Shown: positions 10,196-19,405 of the stretch, piece by piece
Layout: each line of letters opens with the position of its first letter
How positions within the stretch are numbered: position 1 is the first letter of the stretch
Made by a program: the position numbers and the translations under genes
From: Thiohalomonas denitrificans
GTDB lineage: Bacteria; Pseudomonadota; Gammaproteobacteria; Thiohalomonadales; Thiohalomonadaceae
Direction of reading: 5' to 3'
DNA length: 64,000 nucleotides
NCBI GenBank assembly: GCA_020725115.1
Contig: DYFR01000004.1
Span: 61,268 to 125,267 of the forward strand
Notes under the pieces: model-generated
What the model saw: the letters and a program-made list of their open reading frames with translations, nothing else
Databases searched by the model: none
Told to the model about the DNA's origin: nothing

Positions 10196-10969
10196 TCAGG
10201 AATTCAACGAACGGCCGCCGTCCACCGTAATCACCTGCCCGCTCATATAGCCGGCGTCACGCACCAGGAACAGTACCGCCCTGGCGATATCCATGGGATC
10301 GCCCTGGCGCTTGAGGAAGGTGCGCGATACGATGCGTTGCTTGGTGACTTCGTCCATATCGTTTTCCGGCCACAGGATGGCGCCCGGCGCGACGGCGTTG
10401 ACGCGGACGTGCGGCCCCAGCTCGCCGGCCAGGGCGCGGGTGAGCATCACCAGCCCGGCCTTGGCGATGGAGTAGACCGGGTAGCCCTTGAGCGGGCGAT
10501 CGGCATGGATGTCGACGATGCTGACGATGCAGCCGTGCGCCTTGATCAGGTGGGGTGCCGCCGCCTGGGCCAGGAAGAACGGTGCCTTGAGATTGGAGCC
10601 GATCAGATCGTTCCAGTCCTTTTCCTCCACCTTGCCGACGGTGGTGGGATAGAAGGTGGAGGCGTTGTTGATCAGGACGTCGAGCCGGCCCCAGGCCGCA
10701 TGCGCTTCGCGCACCAGGGCGGTGTGCTTGCCGGTATCGAGCAGATCCGCCTGCACCAGTACCACCGAATTTTCGCGCAGCGTGTTCAACTCCTTCTGCA
10801 GTGCCTGCGCCGCCTTGCGCGAACTGCGGTAGTGCAGCACGATGTTGGCGCCGGCCTCGTGCAGCAGACGCGCGGTGGTGGCGCCGATGCGGTGGGCGGC
10901 GCCGGTGATCAGTACCACCTTGCCGGCGAGGCCTTCGGGTTCCTGCGTGCTTTTGTTGCGCTGGCTCAT
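10196..10969 (-). CDS. folM: Short-chain dehydrogenase, pteridine (dihydromonapterin) reductase type
   Basis: The 257-residue SDR starts at the ATG at 10969. It shows the NADP-binding motif TGAAHRIGATTARLLHEAG, the NNAS motif, and the catalytic YSIAK. The RIG replacement in the glycine-rich loop and the STFYP text after NNA are typical of pteridine reductases of the FolM/PTR1 group, which reduce dihydropterins or dihydrofolate. Its place next to folB-folK supports that substrate. A general ketoreductase role cannot be excluded. Confidence 0.8.
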   Translation of the reverse strand: MSQRNKSTQEPEGLAGKVVLITGAAHRIGATTARLLHEAGANIVLHYRSSRKAAQALQKELNTLRENSVVLVQADLLDTGKHTALVREAHAAWGRLDVLINNASTFYPTTVGKVEEKDWNDLIGSNLKAPFFLAQAAAPHLIKAHGCIVSIVDIHADRPLKGYPVYSIAKAGLVMLTRALAGELGPHVRVNAVAPGAILWPENDMDEVTKQRIVSRTFLKRQGDPMDIARAVLFLVRDAGYMSGQVITVDGGRSLNS

Positions 10970-11012
10970 CTGGCACACTCTACCGAAACTCACCCCAGCC
11001 GGAAACTCCACG

Positions 11013-12212
11013 TTGTCCGATTCCCATGACCTCCGCAAGGTTGCCGCCAGCCTGCGTGAACTGCCGCCCCCCTCCCCGGATGAAGCCGCGCACAGTGCAG
11101 CGCTGGCGCAATTGATCCGTACCGCCATCGACACCGCTGGTGGCGCCATCGGTTTTGACCGTTACATGGAACTGGCGCTGTATGCGCCGGGCCTGGGTTA
11201 TTACAGCGCCGGGGCACGCAAGTTCGGCGCGGAGGGCGATTTCATCACCGCCCCCGAATTGTCGCCGTTGTTTTCCCGCTGCGTGGCCCGCCATTGTGCG
11301 GGGCTGCTGGCGGGGCTGGACGGTGGCGCACTGCTGGAGTTCGGTGCCGGCAGCGGTGCCATGGCGGCGGACATCCTGCTGGAGCTGGAGCGGTTGCAGG
11401 CGTTGCCGGCGGGCTATTTGATCCTGGAGCTGAGTGCCGACCTGCGCGCCCGTCAGCGCGAGACCTTGCGGGCGCGGGCGGCACACCTGTTGCCACGAGT
11501 GCAATGGCTGGATGAGTTGCCGCACGATTTTACCGGTGTGGTACTGGGCAACGAGGTGCTGGATGCGATGCCGGTGCATCGTTTTCGTCTGACGGACGGC
11601 ACGATACAGGAGCTGGGGGTGGCCTGGCATGACGATGCCTTTGTGTGGACCCGGCTGGAGACTTGTACACCACGGCTGGCGGCGCGGGTGCAGGCGATCG
11701 CCGCTGCCGGAGAATTGCCGCAGGGTTATGAATCCGAGGTGAATCTGGCGGCCGAGGACTGGTTGCGCAGTGTGGCCGGTTTCCTGCGGCATGGCGTGGT
11801 GCTGTTGTTTGACTACGGCTTCCCGCGCCACGAGTATTATCATCCACAGCGCAGCGCGGGCACGCTGATGTGCCATTACCGTCATCGGGCCCATCCCGAA
11901 CCGCTGATCCTGCCCGGTCTGCAAGACATTACCGCTCACGTGGATTTCAGTGCGATGGCGGAGTCGGCACTGGCGGCTGGACTGGATGTACTTGGCTTCG
12001 CCAACCAGGCCAATTATCTGCTCGGCAGCGGCCTGCTGGAACTGACACAGCAAAGTGACGACATGCGCCAGCAGCTGGCCGTGGCGGCACAGTTGAAGCG
12101 GCTGATGATGCCGGGTGAGATGGGAGAGTTGTTCAAGGTATTGGCGCTGGGCCGGGGCGTGGCCGATGCCGGTCCGGGATTTGCCGTGCGCGACGAGCGC
12201 TATCGGCTGTAG
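11013..12212 (+). CDS. Class I SAM-dependent methyltransferase, MidA/NDUFAF7 family
   Basis: The protein is about 399 residues and belongs to the COG1565 family, whose mitochondrial member NDUFAF7 methylates an arginine of a complex I subunit. Visible hallmarks are FDRYMELALYAPGLGYYS, FITAPELSPLFSRC, the SAM loop LLEFGAGSGAMAADIL, LGNEVLDAMPVHRF, and GFANQANYLLGSG. I prefer the TTG at 11013 as start because a GGAAA ribosome site lies just before it and family similarity begins soon after; the frame is open further upstream into the divergent reductase. The bacterial target protein is not known. Confidence 0.85.
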   Translation: MSDSHDLRKVAASLRELPPPSPDEAAHSAALAQLIRTAIDTAGGAIGFDRYMELALYAPGLGYYSAGARKFGAEGDFITAPELSPLFSRCVARHCAGLLAGLDGGALLEFGAGSGAMAADILLELERLQALPAGYLILELSADLRARQRETLRARAAHLLPRVQWLDELPHDFTGVVLGNEVLDAMPVHRFRLTDGTIQELGVAWHDDAFVWTRLETCTPRLAARVQAIAAAGELPQGYESEVNLAAEDWLRSVAGFLRHGVVLLFDYGFPRHEYYHPQRSAGTLMCHYRHRAHPEPLILPGLQDITAHVDFSAMAESALAAGLDVLGFANQANYLLGSGLLELTQQSDDMRQQLAVAAQLKRLMMPGEMGELFKVLALGRGVADAGPGFAVRDERYRL

Positions 12213-12224
12213 ATGTGAAAGGCG

Positions 12225-12285
12225 GTAGGAGCCCACTCCGTGGGCGAATTGACCCTTGCTGTTCGCCGAGGGGCTCGGCTCTTAC
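12225..12285. repeat. REP-like GTAGGAGCC palindromic repeat
   Basis: GTAGGAGCCCACTCCGTGGGCGA is followed by TTCGCCGAGGGGCTCGGCTCTTAC. It is a nested palindrome of the same family as at 52180, 57467 and 58648. It lies between convergent genes, and its last bases supply the TAA stop of the small gene at 12282. Confidence 0.7.
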
Positions 12286-12491
12286 AGCGTCGTCGCCAGT
12301 TCGCGCCGGCGCAGGCCGAGCAGGGCCTGGTAGGTGCGGCCCAGGGCGCGTTCATAGGCATTGTCACCTTCGCCGGTGGCGCTCAGTCGGGTCAGGCGGC
12401 CTTCCAGGAAGGCGATTTCCTGCAACAGGCGGCTGTGATGCTCCTGGCTGTGCGGGAGCGGCTGGGTATAAAAGGCAACGACTTCGTTCAT
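12282..12491 (-). CDS. Small conserved-looking protein of unknown function (69 aa)
   Basis: The frame encodes 69 residues, mostly helical and charged (SRLLQEIAFLEGRLTRL, YERALGRTYQALLGLRRRELA). It has no signal peptide, no cysteines and no motif I recognise. A purine-rich stretch lies upstream, and the gene is divergent from the methyltransferase at 12639. The stop codon comes from the adjacent REP-like repeat, which may have altered the C-terminus. Codon use fits the surroundings. Confidence 0.5.
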   Translation of the reverse strand: MNEVVAFYTQPLPHSQEHHSRLLQEIAFLEGRLTRLSATGEGDNAYERALGRTYQALLGLRRRELATTL

Positions 12492-12638
12492 GGTCTCTTC
12501 TCTCTTTGTCTTTGGGTACGGCGCTACCCTAACAACCCCGTGTGACGCTTTTCTGACAACGGTTTGACACTTTCCGCGTACCCAAAGCGGGTATCATGGC
12601 CGCCATTACGCTTACCGCAACACTGCAAGGAGTAACCC

Positions 12639-13334
12639 ATGTCCGAACGCCGCGAGCAGACCCGCGAGATGCTGGCCAGACATCATCGTGACGGTGAACG
12701 CTTCGTCCAGCTGATGAAGGAGTCGTTCGACAGCCGTTTCGACGAGCTGTTCTGGGCCGCCTGGAAACAGTGGGTGGAACCCGCCTATTCCGACCGTCCG
12801 GTGGTGCTCGATCTGGGGGCGGGTCCCGGCCTGTTCGTCAAGGCGCTGGCCCAGCGTTATCCAGGCATTCGCGCCATCGGCGTGGAAGTGGCGCCGTACA
12901 TGCTGCAGGCGGTAGGTGATCTGCCGGCCGGTTGTGAAATCATCGAGGAGGATCTGCACGAGCCAAAGCTGCCGCTGGCGGATGGCACGGTGGATGCGGT
13001 GATGTGTTCGGTGGTGCTGCATGAAATGGATCAGCCGCTGCGCACCTTGCAGGAGATCAGTCGCGTCATGCATCGCGGTGGACGTTTCTATATCGCCGAC
13101 TGGGTGCGCGCCCCGCTGGAGGTATACGTGCGCAACCAGACCGACGAGACCAGGCTGTTCGGCGGCGATATCACCACTGCCGAACTGGAGGACTTCTTCA
13201 TCCACTTTGTGGAGCACAATCGTTTCTCGCGCGAGGATATGGTCTACCTGCTGAACCATACCGGTTTCGCCGTGATCCACAGCGAGATCGCCAAGGATGG
13301 GCGCTACGCGCGCATCGTGGCGGAAAAACGCTGA
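12639..13334 (+). CDS. Class I SAM-dependent methyltransferase of unknown substrate
   Basis: The product of 231 residues begins after an AAGGAG ribosome site. It has motif I VVLDLGAGPGLFVKAL, an acidic loop AIGVEVAPYMLQ, motif IV-like DAVMCSVVLHEMDQP, and HRGGRFYIADWVR. This is the Methyltransf_11/25 layout used for small-molecule methylation. Upstream, a CTTTGGGTAC / GTACCCAAAG inverted repeat (about 12508-12587) may be a hairpin or operator. The substrate cannot be inferred from the neighbours. Confidence 0.85.
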   Translation: MSERREQTREMLARHHRDGERFVQLMKESFDSRFDELFWAAWKQWVEPAYSDRPVVLDLGAGPGLFVKALAQRYPGIRAIGVEVAPYMLQAVGDLPAGCEIIEEDLHEPKLPLADGTVDAVMCSVVLHEMDQPLRTLQEISRVMHRGGRFYIADWVRAPLEVYVRNQTDETRLFGGDITTAELEDFFIHFVEHNRFSREDMVYLLNHTGFAVIHSEIAKDGRYARIVAEKR

Positions 13335-13337
13335 TTT

Positions 13338-13399
13338 GATTCAAGATTCAAAACATCATGTTCGGCGTTCTTCTGGCTTTCAATTTTGAATCTTGAATC
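13338..13399. repeat. TTCAAGATTCAAAA-family inverted repeat upstream of uppP
   Basis: A perfect 16-bp inverted repeat (GATTCAAGATTCAAAA at 13338-13353, TTTTGAATCTTGAATC at 13384-13399) follows the methyltransferase stop. It is the cleanest member of the three-copy family in this window. Confidence 0.75.
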
Positions 13400-13442
13400 C
13401 TAAAACCGTGCTCACCCAACACTCCTCATACGAATCCGAATT

Positions 13443-14240
13443 ATGGAACTGATCCAGATCATCGCCCTCGCCATCCTGCAGGGACTGACCGAATTTCTGC
13501 CCATCTCCAGCTCGGCCCACCTGATCCTGTTGCCGCAGCTGGAAGGCTGGGCGGATCAGGGGCTGGCCTTCGACGTGGCGGTACATGTGGGCACGCTGGC
13601 GGCGGTGGTGTGGTACTTCCGCCGCGAGCTGGTGCGGATGACGCGTGACTGGGGTCGCTCGCTGATGACGCGGCAGATGGTGGGCGAGAGTCGCCTGGCC
13701 TGGGCGGTATTGCTCGGCACCATTCCCGTCGGTCTGGCCGGGCTGCTGTTCAAGGGGATGATTGAAACCGAGCTGCGCTCGCCGCTGGTGATCGCATGGG
13801 CCACGGTAATCTTTGCCCTGCTGCTGTGGTGGGCCGATGCCAGGGGACGTGGCGCACGCAGCGAGCATGCCATCGGCTGGAAGGACGTGCTGGTGATCGG
13901 CATCGCCCAGGCCGTGGCCCTGATCCCCGGCACCTCGCGCTCCGGCATCACCATGACCGCCGGCCTGATGCTGGGCCTGTCACGCTCGGCGGCGGCACGC
14001 TTTTCCTTCCTCTTGTCCATTCCGGTGATTGTGCTGGCCGGCGGGCTGCATCTGATGGAACTGGTGCGTGGTGAGACGGCGGTGGATTGGAATGCACTGC
14101 TGCTCGGCAGCGTCCTTTCCGGTATCGCAGCCTATCTCTGTATCCACCTTTTCCTCAGGCTGCTGGAGCGTATCGGCATGTTGCCGTTCGTCATTTACCG
14201 CCTGCTGCTGGGCGCGGGGCTGCTGTACCTGTATCTCTAA
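13443..14240 (+). CDS. uppP: Undecaprenyl-diphosphate phosphatase
   Basis: UppP (BacA) is an inner-membrane enzyme that recycles undecaprenyl pyrophosphate for cell-wall synthesis. The 265-residue protein shows the two conserved loops: LQGLTEFLPISSSAHLIL near the N-terminus and ALIPGTSRSGITMTAGLMLG in the middle, with many hydrophobic segments. Its stop overlaps the end of convergent cca by four bases. Confidence 0.96.
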   Translation: MELIQIIALAILQGLTEFLPISSSAHLILLPQLEGWADQGLAFDVAVHVGTLAAVVWYFRRELVRMTRDWGRSLMTRQMVGESRLAWAVLLGTIPVGLAGLLFKGMIETELRSPLVIAWATVIFALLLWWADARGRGARSEHAIGWKDVLVIGIAQAVALIPGTSRSGITMTAGLMLGLSRSAAARFSFLLSIPVIVLAGGLHLMELVRGETAVDWNALLLGSVLSGIAAYLCIHLFLRLLERIGMLPFVIYRLLLGAGLLYLYL

Positions 14241-15478
14241 TCCGTCTTGTCCTCATCCGCACCGCGCCACGCCTTGATGGCCGCAATACGCCGGCAGCGC
14301 AATTCCTCGCCCACCGCCTTGCCGCTGTAACCTGCAGCGACGACGTCTTTTGCCGCAACGGCAGCGGTGATGCGGAAGGCCTGGCGGAAGATGTCAGGCT
14401 GTTCGTGCGGGAGTTCCTCGAAACCGGGCCGACCACGGGAGTCTGCCTCACAGGCAAGCAGAAACTGCTCCAGCCGCTCGGGACGGCGGAAGGCGTCCAG
14501 GTGCTCCAGTGTGTCGAGCAGGGTGGCGGCACGCAACTCGGCGGCGCGGTGATAGATGCCGTGATAGCGCGTGACCAGTAGTGCCAGATCGCGATAATCG
14601 GCGGGGACACGCAGGCGTTCACACATCTGCTCCACCAGGGCGACGCCGCGGTGTTCGTGCGCGATGTGACGTGGCCACTCTGCAGGTGGCGTGGTGCCCT
14701 TGCCGAGGTCATGCACCAGGGCGGCGAAGCGCACCCGCGTGTCCTGGCTGAGGCGGGCGGCCTGCGTCAGCACCAGCAGTGTGTGGACGCCGGTATCCTC
14801 TTCCGGATGATGGTGCCTGGGCTGCGGCACTCCGAACAGTTTTTCCAGTTCGGGGAAGATGCGCGCCAGCGCACCGCAACCGCGCAGCACCTCGAAAAAG
14901 CGCGCCGGCGTCATCTCACCCAGCGCACGGGACAGCTCCTGCCATACCCGTTCGGCCACCAGTGCATCCACCTCGCCACTTGCCACCATCTGCCGCATCA
15001 GTGCATTGGTGTCGTGGGCGACGTGAAAACCCCATTGGGCATAGCGCGCCGCATAGCGCGCCAGGCGCAGGATGCGCACCGGGTCTTCGGCAAAGGCGGG
15101 AGAGACATGGCGCAGGCGGCCGTCGATCAGATCGCCGCGGCCGCCGAAGGGGTCGATGATGTTGCCGTCGTCATCCTCGGCCATGGCGTTGATGGTCAGG
15201 TCGCGACGCTTGAGATCCTCTTCCAGCGTCACCGACGGATCGGCATGGAACTCGAAACCATGATAGCCCGGCGCCGTCTTGCGTTCGGTACGCGCCAGGG
15301 CGTACTCCTCGTGGGTGTCAGGATGGAGAAATACGGGGAAGTCCTTGCCCACCGGGCGAAAGCCCTGCGCCAGCATCTGTTCCGGTGTGGCGCCCACGAC
15401 CACCCAGTCGCGATCCTGCGGTGTCAGCCCGAGCAGCTTGTCGCGGACGGCGCCGCCGACCAGATAGATTTGCATCAA
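14237..15478 (-). CDS. cca: Multifunctional CCA-adding tRNA nucleotidyltransferase with HD domain
   Basis: The enzyme adds or repairs the 3' CCA of tRNAs. The 413-residue product starts MQIYLVGGAVRDKLLGL, contains the metal-binding RRDLTINAMAE region and the ERVWQELSRAL helix, and carries a C-terminal HD phosphohydrolase domain (FAALVHDLGKGTTP, HEHRGVALVEQMCERLRVP). This matches the class II gammaproteobacterial form that has added phosphatase activity. Length is normal. Confidence 0.96.
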   Translation of the reverse strand: MMQIYLVGGAVRDKLLGLTPQDRDWVVVGATPEQMLAQGFRPVGKDFPVFLHPDTHEEYALARTERKTAPGYHGFEFHADPSVTLEEDLKRRDLTINAMAEDDDGNIIDPFGGRGDLIDGRLRHVSPAFAEDPVRILRLARYAARYAQWGFHVAHDTNALMRQMVASGEVDALVAERVWQELSRALGEMTPARFFEVLRGCGALARIFPELEKLFGVPQPRHHHPEEDTGVHTLLVLTQAARLSQDTRVRFAALVHDLGKGTTPPAEWPRHIAHEHRGVALVEQMCERLRVPADYRDLALLVTRYHGIYHRAAELRAATLLDTLEHLDAFRRPERLEQFLLACEADSRGRPGFEELPHEQPDIFRQAFRITAAVAAKDVVAAGYSGKAVGEELRCRRIAAIKAWRGADEDKTD

Positions 15479-15594
15479 AAACAGTCCCGTTGATCCCTGG
15501 ACGTCATATTAACCGAGACACGCCGTCTTGGGGATGCGTGGAGCGCCGGCAGGCAGGTTGAGGGTGTGACGGATATGGTCGGCACAATGCCGGA

Positions 15595-15930
15595 TTACTG
15601 CATGCACTTTACACAGCGGGTAATGGTGGGATCAGCCTGCAGGCGCCGTGCATCGATCTCGTCGCCGCAGACGTAGCAATAGCCGAATTCGTCCGCCTCA
15701 ATGCGGCGCAGCGCGCCTTCGATCTTTTGCAGCTGCAGATGTCGCCGCCGCTCCGTCTCCTGCGCCATCTGCTGCGCCTGCATCGCATCCATGCGCGACA
15801 GCCGGCCGACCGTGGCCTGATCCAGCTCCACCACCCTGGCGGCATCCCGGCTGGTTTCTTCCAGGGCAAGCAGACTGGTGCGCAGATCAACAAGGCACTG
15901 GCGGTAGGTTTCGAGATCGGCGTCGTTCAT
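15595..15930 (-). CDS. DksA/TraR-type zinc-finger protein
   Basis: The protein is 111 residues from the ATG at 15930. The N-terminal part is a helical hairpin (YRQCLVDLRTSLLALEE, then ETERRRHLQLQKIEGALRRIE), and the C-terminus holds the four-cysteine zinc finger CYVCGDEI...CVKC. DksA-family proteins bind in the secondary channel of RNA polymerase. At 111 residues it is shorter than DksA (about 150), so it is a DksA-like or TraR-like regulator rather than DksA itself. Confidence 0.85.
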   Translation of the reverse strand: MNDADLETYRQCLVDLRTSLLALEETSRDAARVVELDQATVGRLSRMDAMQAQQMAQETERRRHLQLQKIEGALRRIEADEFGYCYVCGDEIDARRLQADPTITRCVKCMQ

Positions 15931-16041
15931 GGGTGCAGTGTACTGCAATGCGCACGCGGCAACACGGAATGCCGTGCCGATGGTCTGAATTTGTGCCGGC
16001 CGGTGGCCTCGCGTTTTTTCAGCAAGCGGCTGGTGGACAAG

Positions 16042-16995
16042 TCATGACTCCCTGCCGCGCAATCGTTCGTATTGCTGTCGCTTGCCCGCCTTGCCCAGAT
16101 AGTACGGCGCAATCGCCTCCAGCGGCGTCGGGGTGATGGCGAATATTGCCGGGAAGGGCCCGCTGCAGACATTGGCGTGCCGGGTGGACAGGTAGTTGTC
16201 GCGGGAGAAGGGTTTGCCGGGCAGCCATTCGAATATCTCCGCCTGCAGACGCGAGGCCCAGTCGGGGAGGGGGATGATGCGGCGCGCAGCTCCGCTGACC
16301 GCCGCGGTGTAACGCACCAGTTCGAGGAAGGTGTAGACGCGCGGGCCGCACAGGTCATAACTGTGGCCCCAGGTGCGCGGGTCATCCAGGGCGCGGGCGT
16401 AGCATTCCACCACATCGCCGACATACACGGTCTGAAAGCGGGCCGTAGGGCAGGCCAGCGGGAACATCAGCGGCGTGATGCGCAGCAGACCGGCGAAGCG
16501 GCGCAGGAAGCTGTCGCCGGGGCCGAAGATCACCGAGGGGCGGAAGGTGGTGACGTTGAGGTCAGCGGCGGCGAGTACCAGTTGCTCCCCCCGTCCCTTG
16601 CTGCGCTGGTAGTGGCTGGCGCCATGCTCGGCGTCGGCCCCAAGGGCGCTCATGTGCAGCAGGCGCTTGATGCCGTGCCTGCGGCAGGCCTCGATGACCT
16701 TGCGCGGCAGTTCGACGTGGGCGCGTTCGAAGCCGCTGCCGTTGTGTCCGCGCTCATTGAGTATGCCGACCAGATTGATCACCACATCGCAACCGGCGAC
16801 GAAGGGATCAAGTGTGGCGGGGTCGTGCGGGCTGCCTTCCATGACCTCCACGGTGGGCAATACCAGCAGATCGCGGTGCCGCTCGCGGTGGCGGGTGAGG
16901 ACGCGGAGGGTATGGCCGTCACGGGCCAGACGGGCGCACAGGCGGCTGCCGACAAAACCGGAGCCTCCGAGGATGGCAATGGTGTGCGTGGTCAT
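16042..16995 (-). CDS. NAD(P)-binding epimerase of the complex I NDUFA9-like group
   Basis: The extended SDR of about 317 residues has IAILGGSGFVGSRLCARLA at the N-terminus, CDVVINLVGIL, RLLHMSALGAD, HYQRSKGRGEQLV and FRPSVIFGPGDSFLRR. These features match the atypical SDRs related to the eukaryotic complex I subunit NDUFA9. The ATG at 16995 has GGAGAG about 8 bases upstream; the earlier ATG at 17019 is less well placed. Function in bacteria is unclear; a sugar-nucleotide or quinone-linked role has been proposed for relatives. Confidence 0.82.
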   Translation of the reverse strand: MTTHTIAILGGSGFVGSRLCARLARDGHTLRVLTRHRERHRDLLVLPTVEVMEGSPHDPATLDPFVAGCDVVINLVGILNERGHNGSGFERAHVELPRKVIEACRRHGIKRLLHMSALGADAEHGASHYQRSKGRGEQLVLAAADLNVTTFRPSVIFGPGDSFLRRFAGLLRITPLMFPLACPTARFQTVYVGDVVECYARALDDPRTWGHSYDLCGPRVYTFLELVRYTAAVSGAARRIIPLPDWASRLQAEIFEWLPGKPFSRDNYLSTRHANVCSGPFPAIFAITPTPLEAIAPYYLGKAGKRQQYERLRGRES

Positions 16996-17120
16996 GGTGC
17001 ATCTCTCCAGGTGGTGCATGGAGTGTGGGCGGGGCCGTGGCAGCGGTCAAGAAGGTTCGCCAATGCGGTTATACTTCAGGCTTGCCGACAGGCATGGGTC
17101 AGGGCACGAGGTTACGCAGT

Positions 17121-18485
17121 ATGACATTCAAATCCATCAATCCGGCGACGGGCGAACTGCTGGTGGAATATCCGGCGTGGGATCGTGCCGCCATCGAGCA
17201 GACGCTGGCCGAGGCGGCCGCCGCCGCACCGGCCTGGGCGGCGACAGCGCTGGCGCAGCGTTGTGAACTGATGCGGCGGGCGGCAGCGATATTGCGTGAG
17301 CGGCGCGAGGCACTGGCGCGTACCATCACGCTGGAGATGGGCAAGTTGCGGCGCGAGGCACTGGCCGAGGTGGACAAGAGCGTGCTGGGCTGTGAGTACT
17401 ACGCCGAGCACGGCCCGGCCTTTCTCGCCGACGAGGAGATAGCTTCCGATGCCGGACGCAGTTTCGTCGCCTGGCAGCCGCTGGGTACGGTGCTGGCGGT
17501 AATGCCGTGGAACTTCCCGCTGTGGCAGGTATTCCGTTTTGCGGCACCGGCGCTGGTGGCGGGCAACACCGGCCTGCTCAAGCACGCCTCCAACGTGCCG
17601 CAGTGCGCGCTGGCCATCGAGGCGGTGTTCCGCGATGCCGGTTTCCCCGTCGGTGTGTTCCGCACGCTGATGATCACCTCGTCCCAGGTCGAGGGCGTGA
17701 TCCGCGATGCGCGCGTGCACGCGGTGACGCTCACCGGTTCGGAGCCGGCAGGGCGCCAGGTGGCGGCGACGGCGGGCGCCTGTCTGAAGAAGAGCGTGCT
17801 GGAGCTGGGCGGTTCCGATGCCTTCATCGTGCTGGAGGATGCCGACCTCGACTGGACGGTGCAGCAGGCGGTGATCTCCCGCTTCCTCAACGGCGGCCAG
17901 AGCTGTATCGCCGCCAAGCGCTTCATCGTGGTCGACGCCATCGCCGATCAGTTTCTGCCGCGCTTCAAGGCGGCGGTGGAGCAGCTCAAAGCCGGTGACC
18001 CGATGGATGAGACTACGACACTGGCGCCGTTGGCTCGTCCCGACCTGCGCGCCGAACTGCATCGCCAGGTTGGCGACAGTGTCGCCGCCGGTGCCGTGGC
18101 ACTCACCGGCTGCGCGCCGGTTGCCGGTACCGACACCTGGTACGCACCCTCCATACTCGATCAGGTACGGCCGGGCATGCGTGCCTATGGCGAGGAGTTG
18201 TTCGGCCCGGTGGCCATCGTGATCCGTGCCCGTGATGAGGCCGATGCGCTACGCATCGCCAACGACTCGCGCTTCGGCCTCGGCGGCAGCGTGTGGACCA
18301 CCGACAACGCACGCGGCGAACGTATCGCGCGGCAGCTGGAGTGCGGCTGCGCCTTCGTCAACGGCCTGGTGAAGAGCGATCCGCGCCTGCCCTTCGGCGG
18401 CATCAAGGCCTCGGGTTATGGCCGTGAGCTGTCGCTGCTCGGCCTGCGCGAATTCGTCAACGCCAAGACCATCTGGGTGCGGTAA
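17121..18485 (+). CDS. NAD(P)-dependent aldehyde dehydrogenase, succinate-semialdehyde dehydrogenase type
   Basis: The 454-residue enzyme starts at the ATG at 17121 (MTFKSINPATGELL). It has the fold motif VMPWNFPLWQVFR, the catalytic glutamate in LELGGSDAFIVL, the catalytic cysteine in NGGQSCIAAKRFIV, and the closing PFGGIKASGYGREL. These match the Sad/GabD-type branch of the ALDH family, which oxidises succinate semialdehyde to succinate. No gabT lies nearby, so the exact substrate is uncertain. Confidence 0.88.
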   Translation: MTFKSINPATGELLVEYPAWDRAAIEQTLAEAAAAAPAWAATALAQRCELMRRAAAILRERREALARTITLEMGKLRREALAEVDKSVLGCEYYAEHGPAFLADEEIASDAGRSFVAWQPLGTVLAVMPWNFPLWQVFRFAAPALVAGNTGLLKHASNVPQCALAIEAVFRDAGFPVGVFRTLMITSSQVEGVIRDARVHAVTLTGSEPAGRQVAATAGACLKKSVLELGGSDAFIVLEDADLDWTVQQAVISRFLNGGQSCIAAKRFIVVDAIADQFLPRFKAAVEQLKAGDPMDETTTLAPLARPDLRAELHRQVGDSVAAGAVALTGCAPVAGTDTWYAPSILDQVRPGMRAYGEELFGPVAIVIRARDEADALRIANDSRFGLGGSVWTTDNARGERIARQLECGCAFVNGLVKSDPRLPFGGIKASGYGRELSLLGLREFVNAKTIWVR

Positions 18486-18500
18486 AACCGATTTCGACGC

Positions 18501-18557
18501 GGAGCCGCAGAGGGGTGTAACGCGAGATTACCTCTGCGCCTCTGCGGCAGGTTTTTT
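18501..18557 (+). terminator. CGCAGAG-type hairpin with T-run after the aldehyde dehydrogenase
   Basis: GAGCCGCAGAGGGGTGTAA can fold back on TTACCTCTGCGCCTCTGCGG, followed by GGTTTTTT. It can act as a rho-independent terminator. The arms belong to the CGCAGAGACGC repeat family also seen at 26028 and 59485. Confidence 0.65.
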
Positions 18558-18573
18558 AGTTGAGGGTGGGTGA

Positions 18574-19362
18574 GTGGCCGAGTGGTTGATCTATCTGGCG
18601 CTGGGCGCCTTTGCCGGCACCCTGGCGGGGATGCTGGGCGTGGGCGGCGGGCTCGTCATCGTGCCGGTGCTGGCATGGGTATTTCTCGGCTTCGGTTTCG
18701 ACGGCAGTGTGATCATGCATCTGGCGGTGGGCACCTCGCTGGCTACTATCGTGTTCACATCGGTTTCCTCGGTGCGTGCGCATCACCAGCGCGGTGCGGT
18801 GCAGTGGCCGGCGGTGGTGCGCCTGATGCCGGGGCTGGTGTTCGGTGTGGCCATCGGGGCGTTGCTGGCGGACAAGTTGCCGACGCCGGCACTGCGCACG
18901 GTGTTTGGTGTGTTCGAGCTGCTGGTGGCAGCCCAGATGGGATTTTCGCTGCTGCCGGAGGCGCACCGCGAACTGCCGGGGCGCTGGGGCATGACGCTGG
19001 CAGGTACGGTGATCGGCAGCGTATCGGCCGTTGTCGGCATTGGCGGCGGCACGCTGACGGTGCCGTTTCTGCTGTGGTGCGGGGTGGCGATGCGTCAGGC
19101 GGTGGCCACCTCGGCGGCCTGCGGCCTGCCCATTGCCGTGGCCGGAGCGGTGGCCTTTGCCTATGTTGGCGGCGGTAACCAAAACCTGCCGCCATACGCG
19201 TTCGGTTATCTCTATCTGCCGGCGCTCCTCGGCGTTGCCGCCAGCAGCATTCTGTTTGCGCCCCTCGGCGCACGCCTTGCGCACACGTTGCCGACCATCG
19301 CGCTCAAGCGCTTCTTCGCCATATTTCTTGCCGTCCTCGGGGTCAAGATGCTGGCGGGGTAA
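18574..19362 (+). CDS. TauE/SafE-family sulfite/organosulfur exporter-like permease
   Basis: The 262-residue membrane protein starts with GTG at 18574. It has two halves, each opening with the family glycine-rich motif (GAFAGTLAGMLGVGGGLVIVP and SAVVGIGGGTLTVPFLL), and about eight hydrophobic segments. TauE/SafE members export sulfite, sulfoacetate or related anions, or move other small anions. In a sulfur oxidiser this could handle sulfite, but no sulfur gene is adjacent, so this is inference. Confidence 0.85.
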   Translation: MAEWLIYLALGAFAGTLAGMLGVGGGLVIVPVLAWVFLGFGFDGSVIMHLAVGTSLATIVFTSVSSVRAHHQRGAVQWPAVVRLMPGLVFGVAIGALLADKLPTPALRTVFGVFELLVAAQMGFSLLPEAHRELPGRWGMTLAGTVIGSVSAVVGIGGGTLTVPFLLWCGVAMRQAVATSAACGLPIAVAGAVAFAYVGGGNQNLPPYAFGYLYLPALLGVAASSILFAPLGARLAHTLPTIALKRFFAIFLAVLGVKMLAG

Positions 19363-19405
19363 GATGCCACGGTGGCTGCCTGAAACTTGCTATCTGCAAC
19401 CGGGG

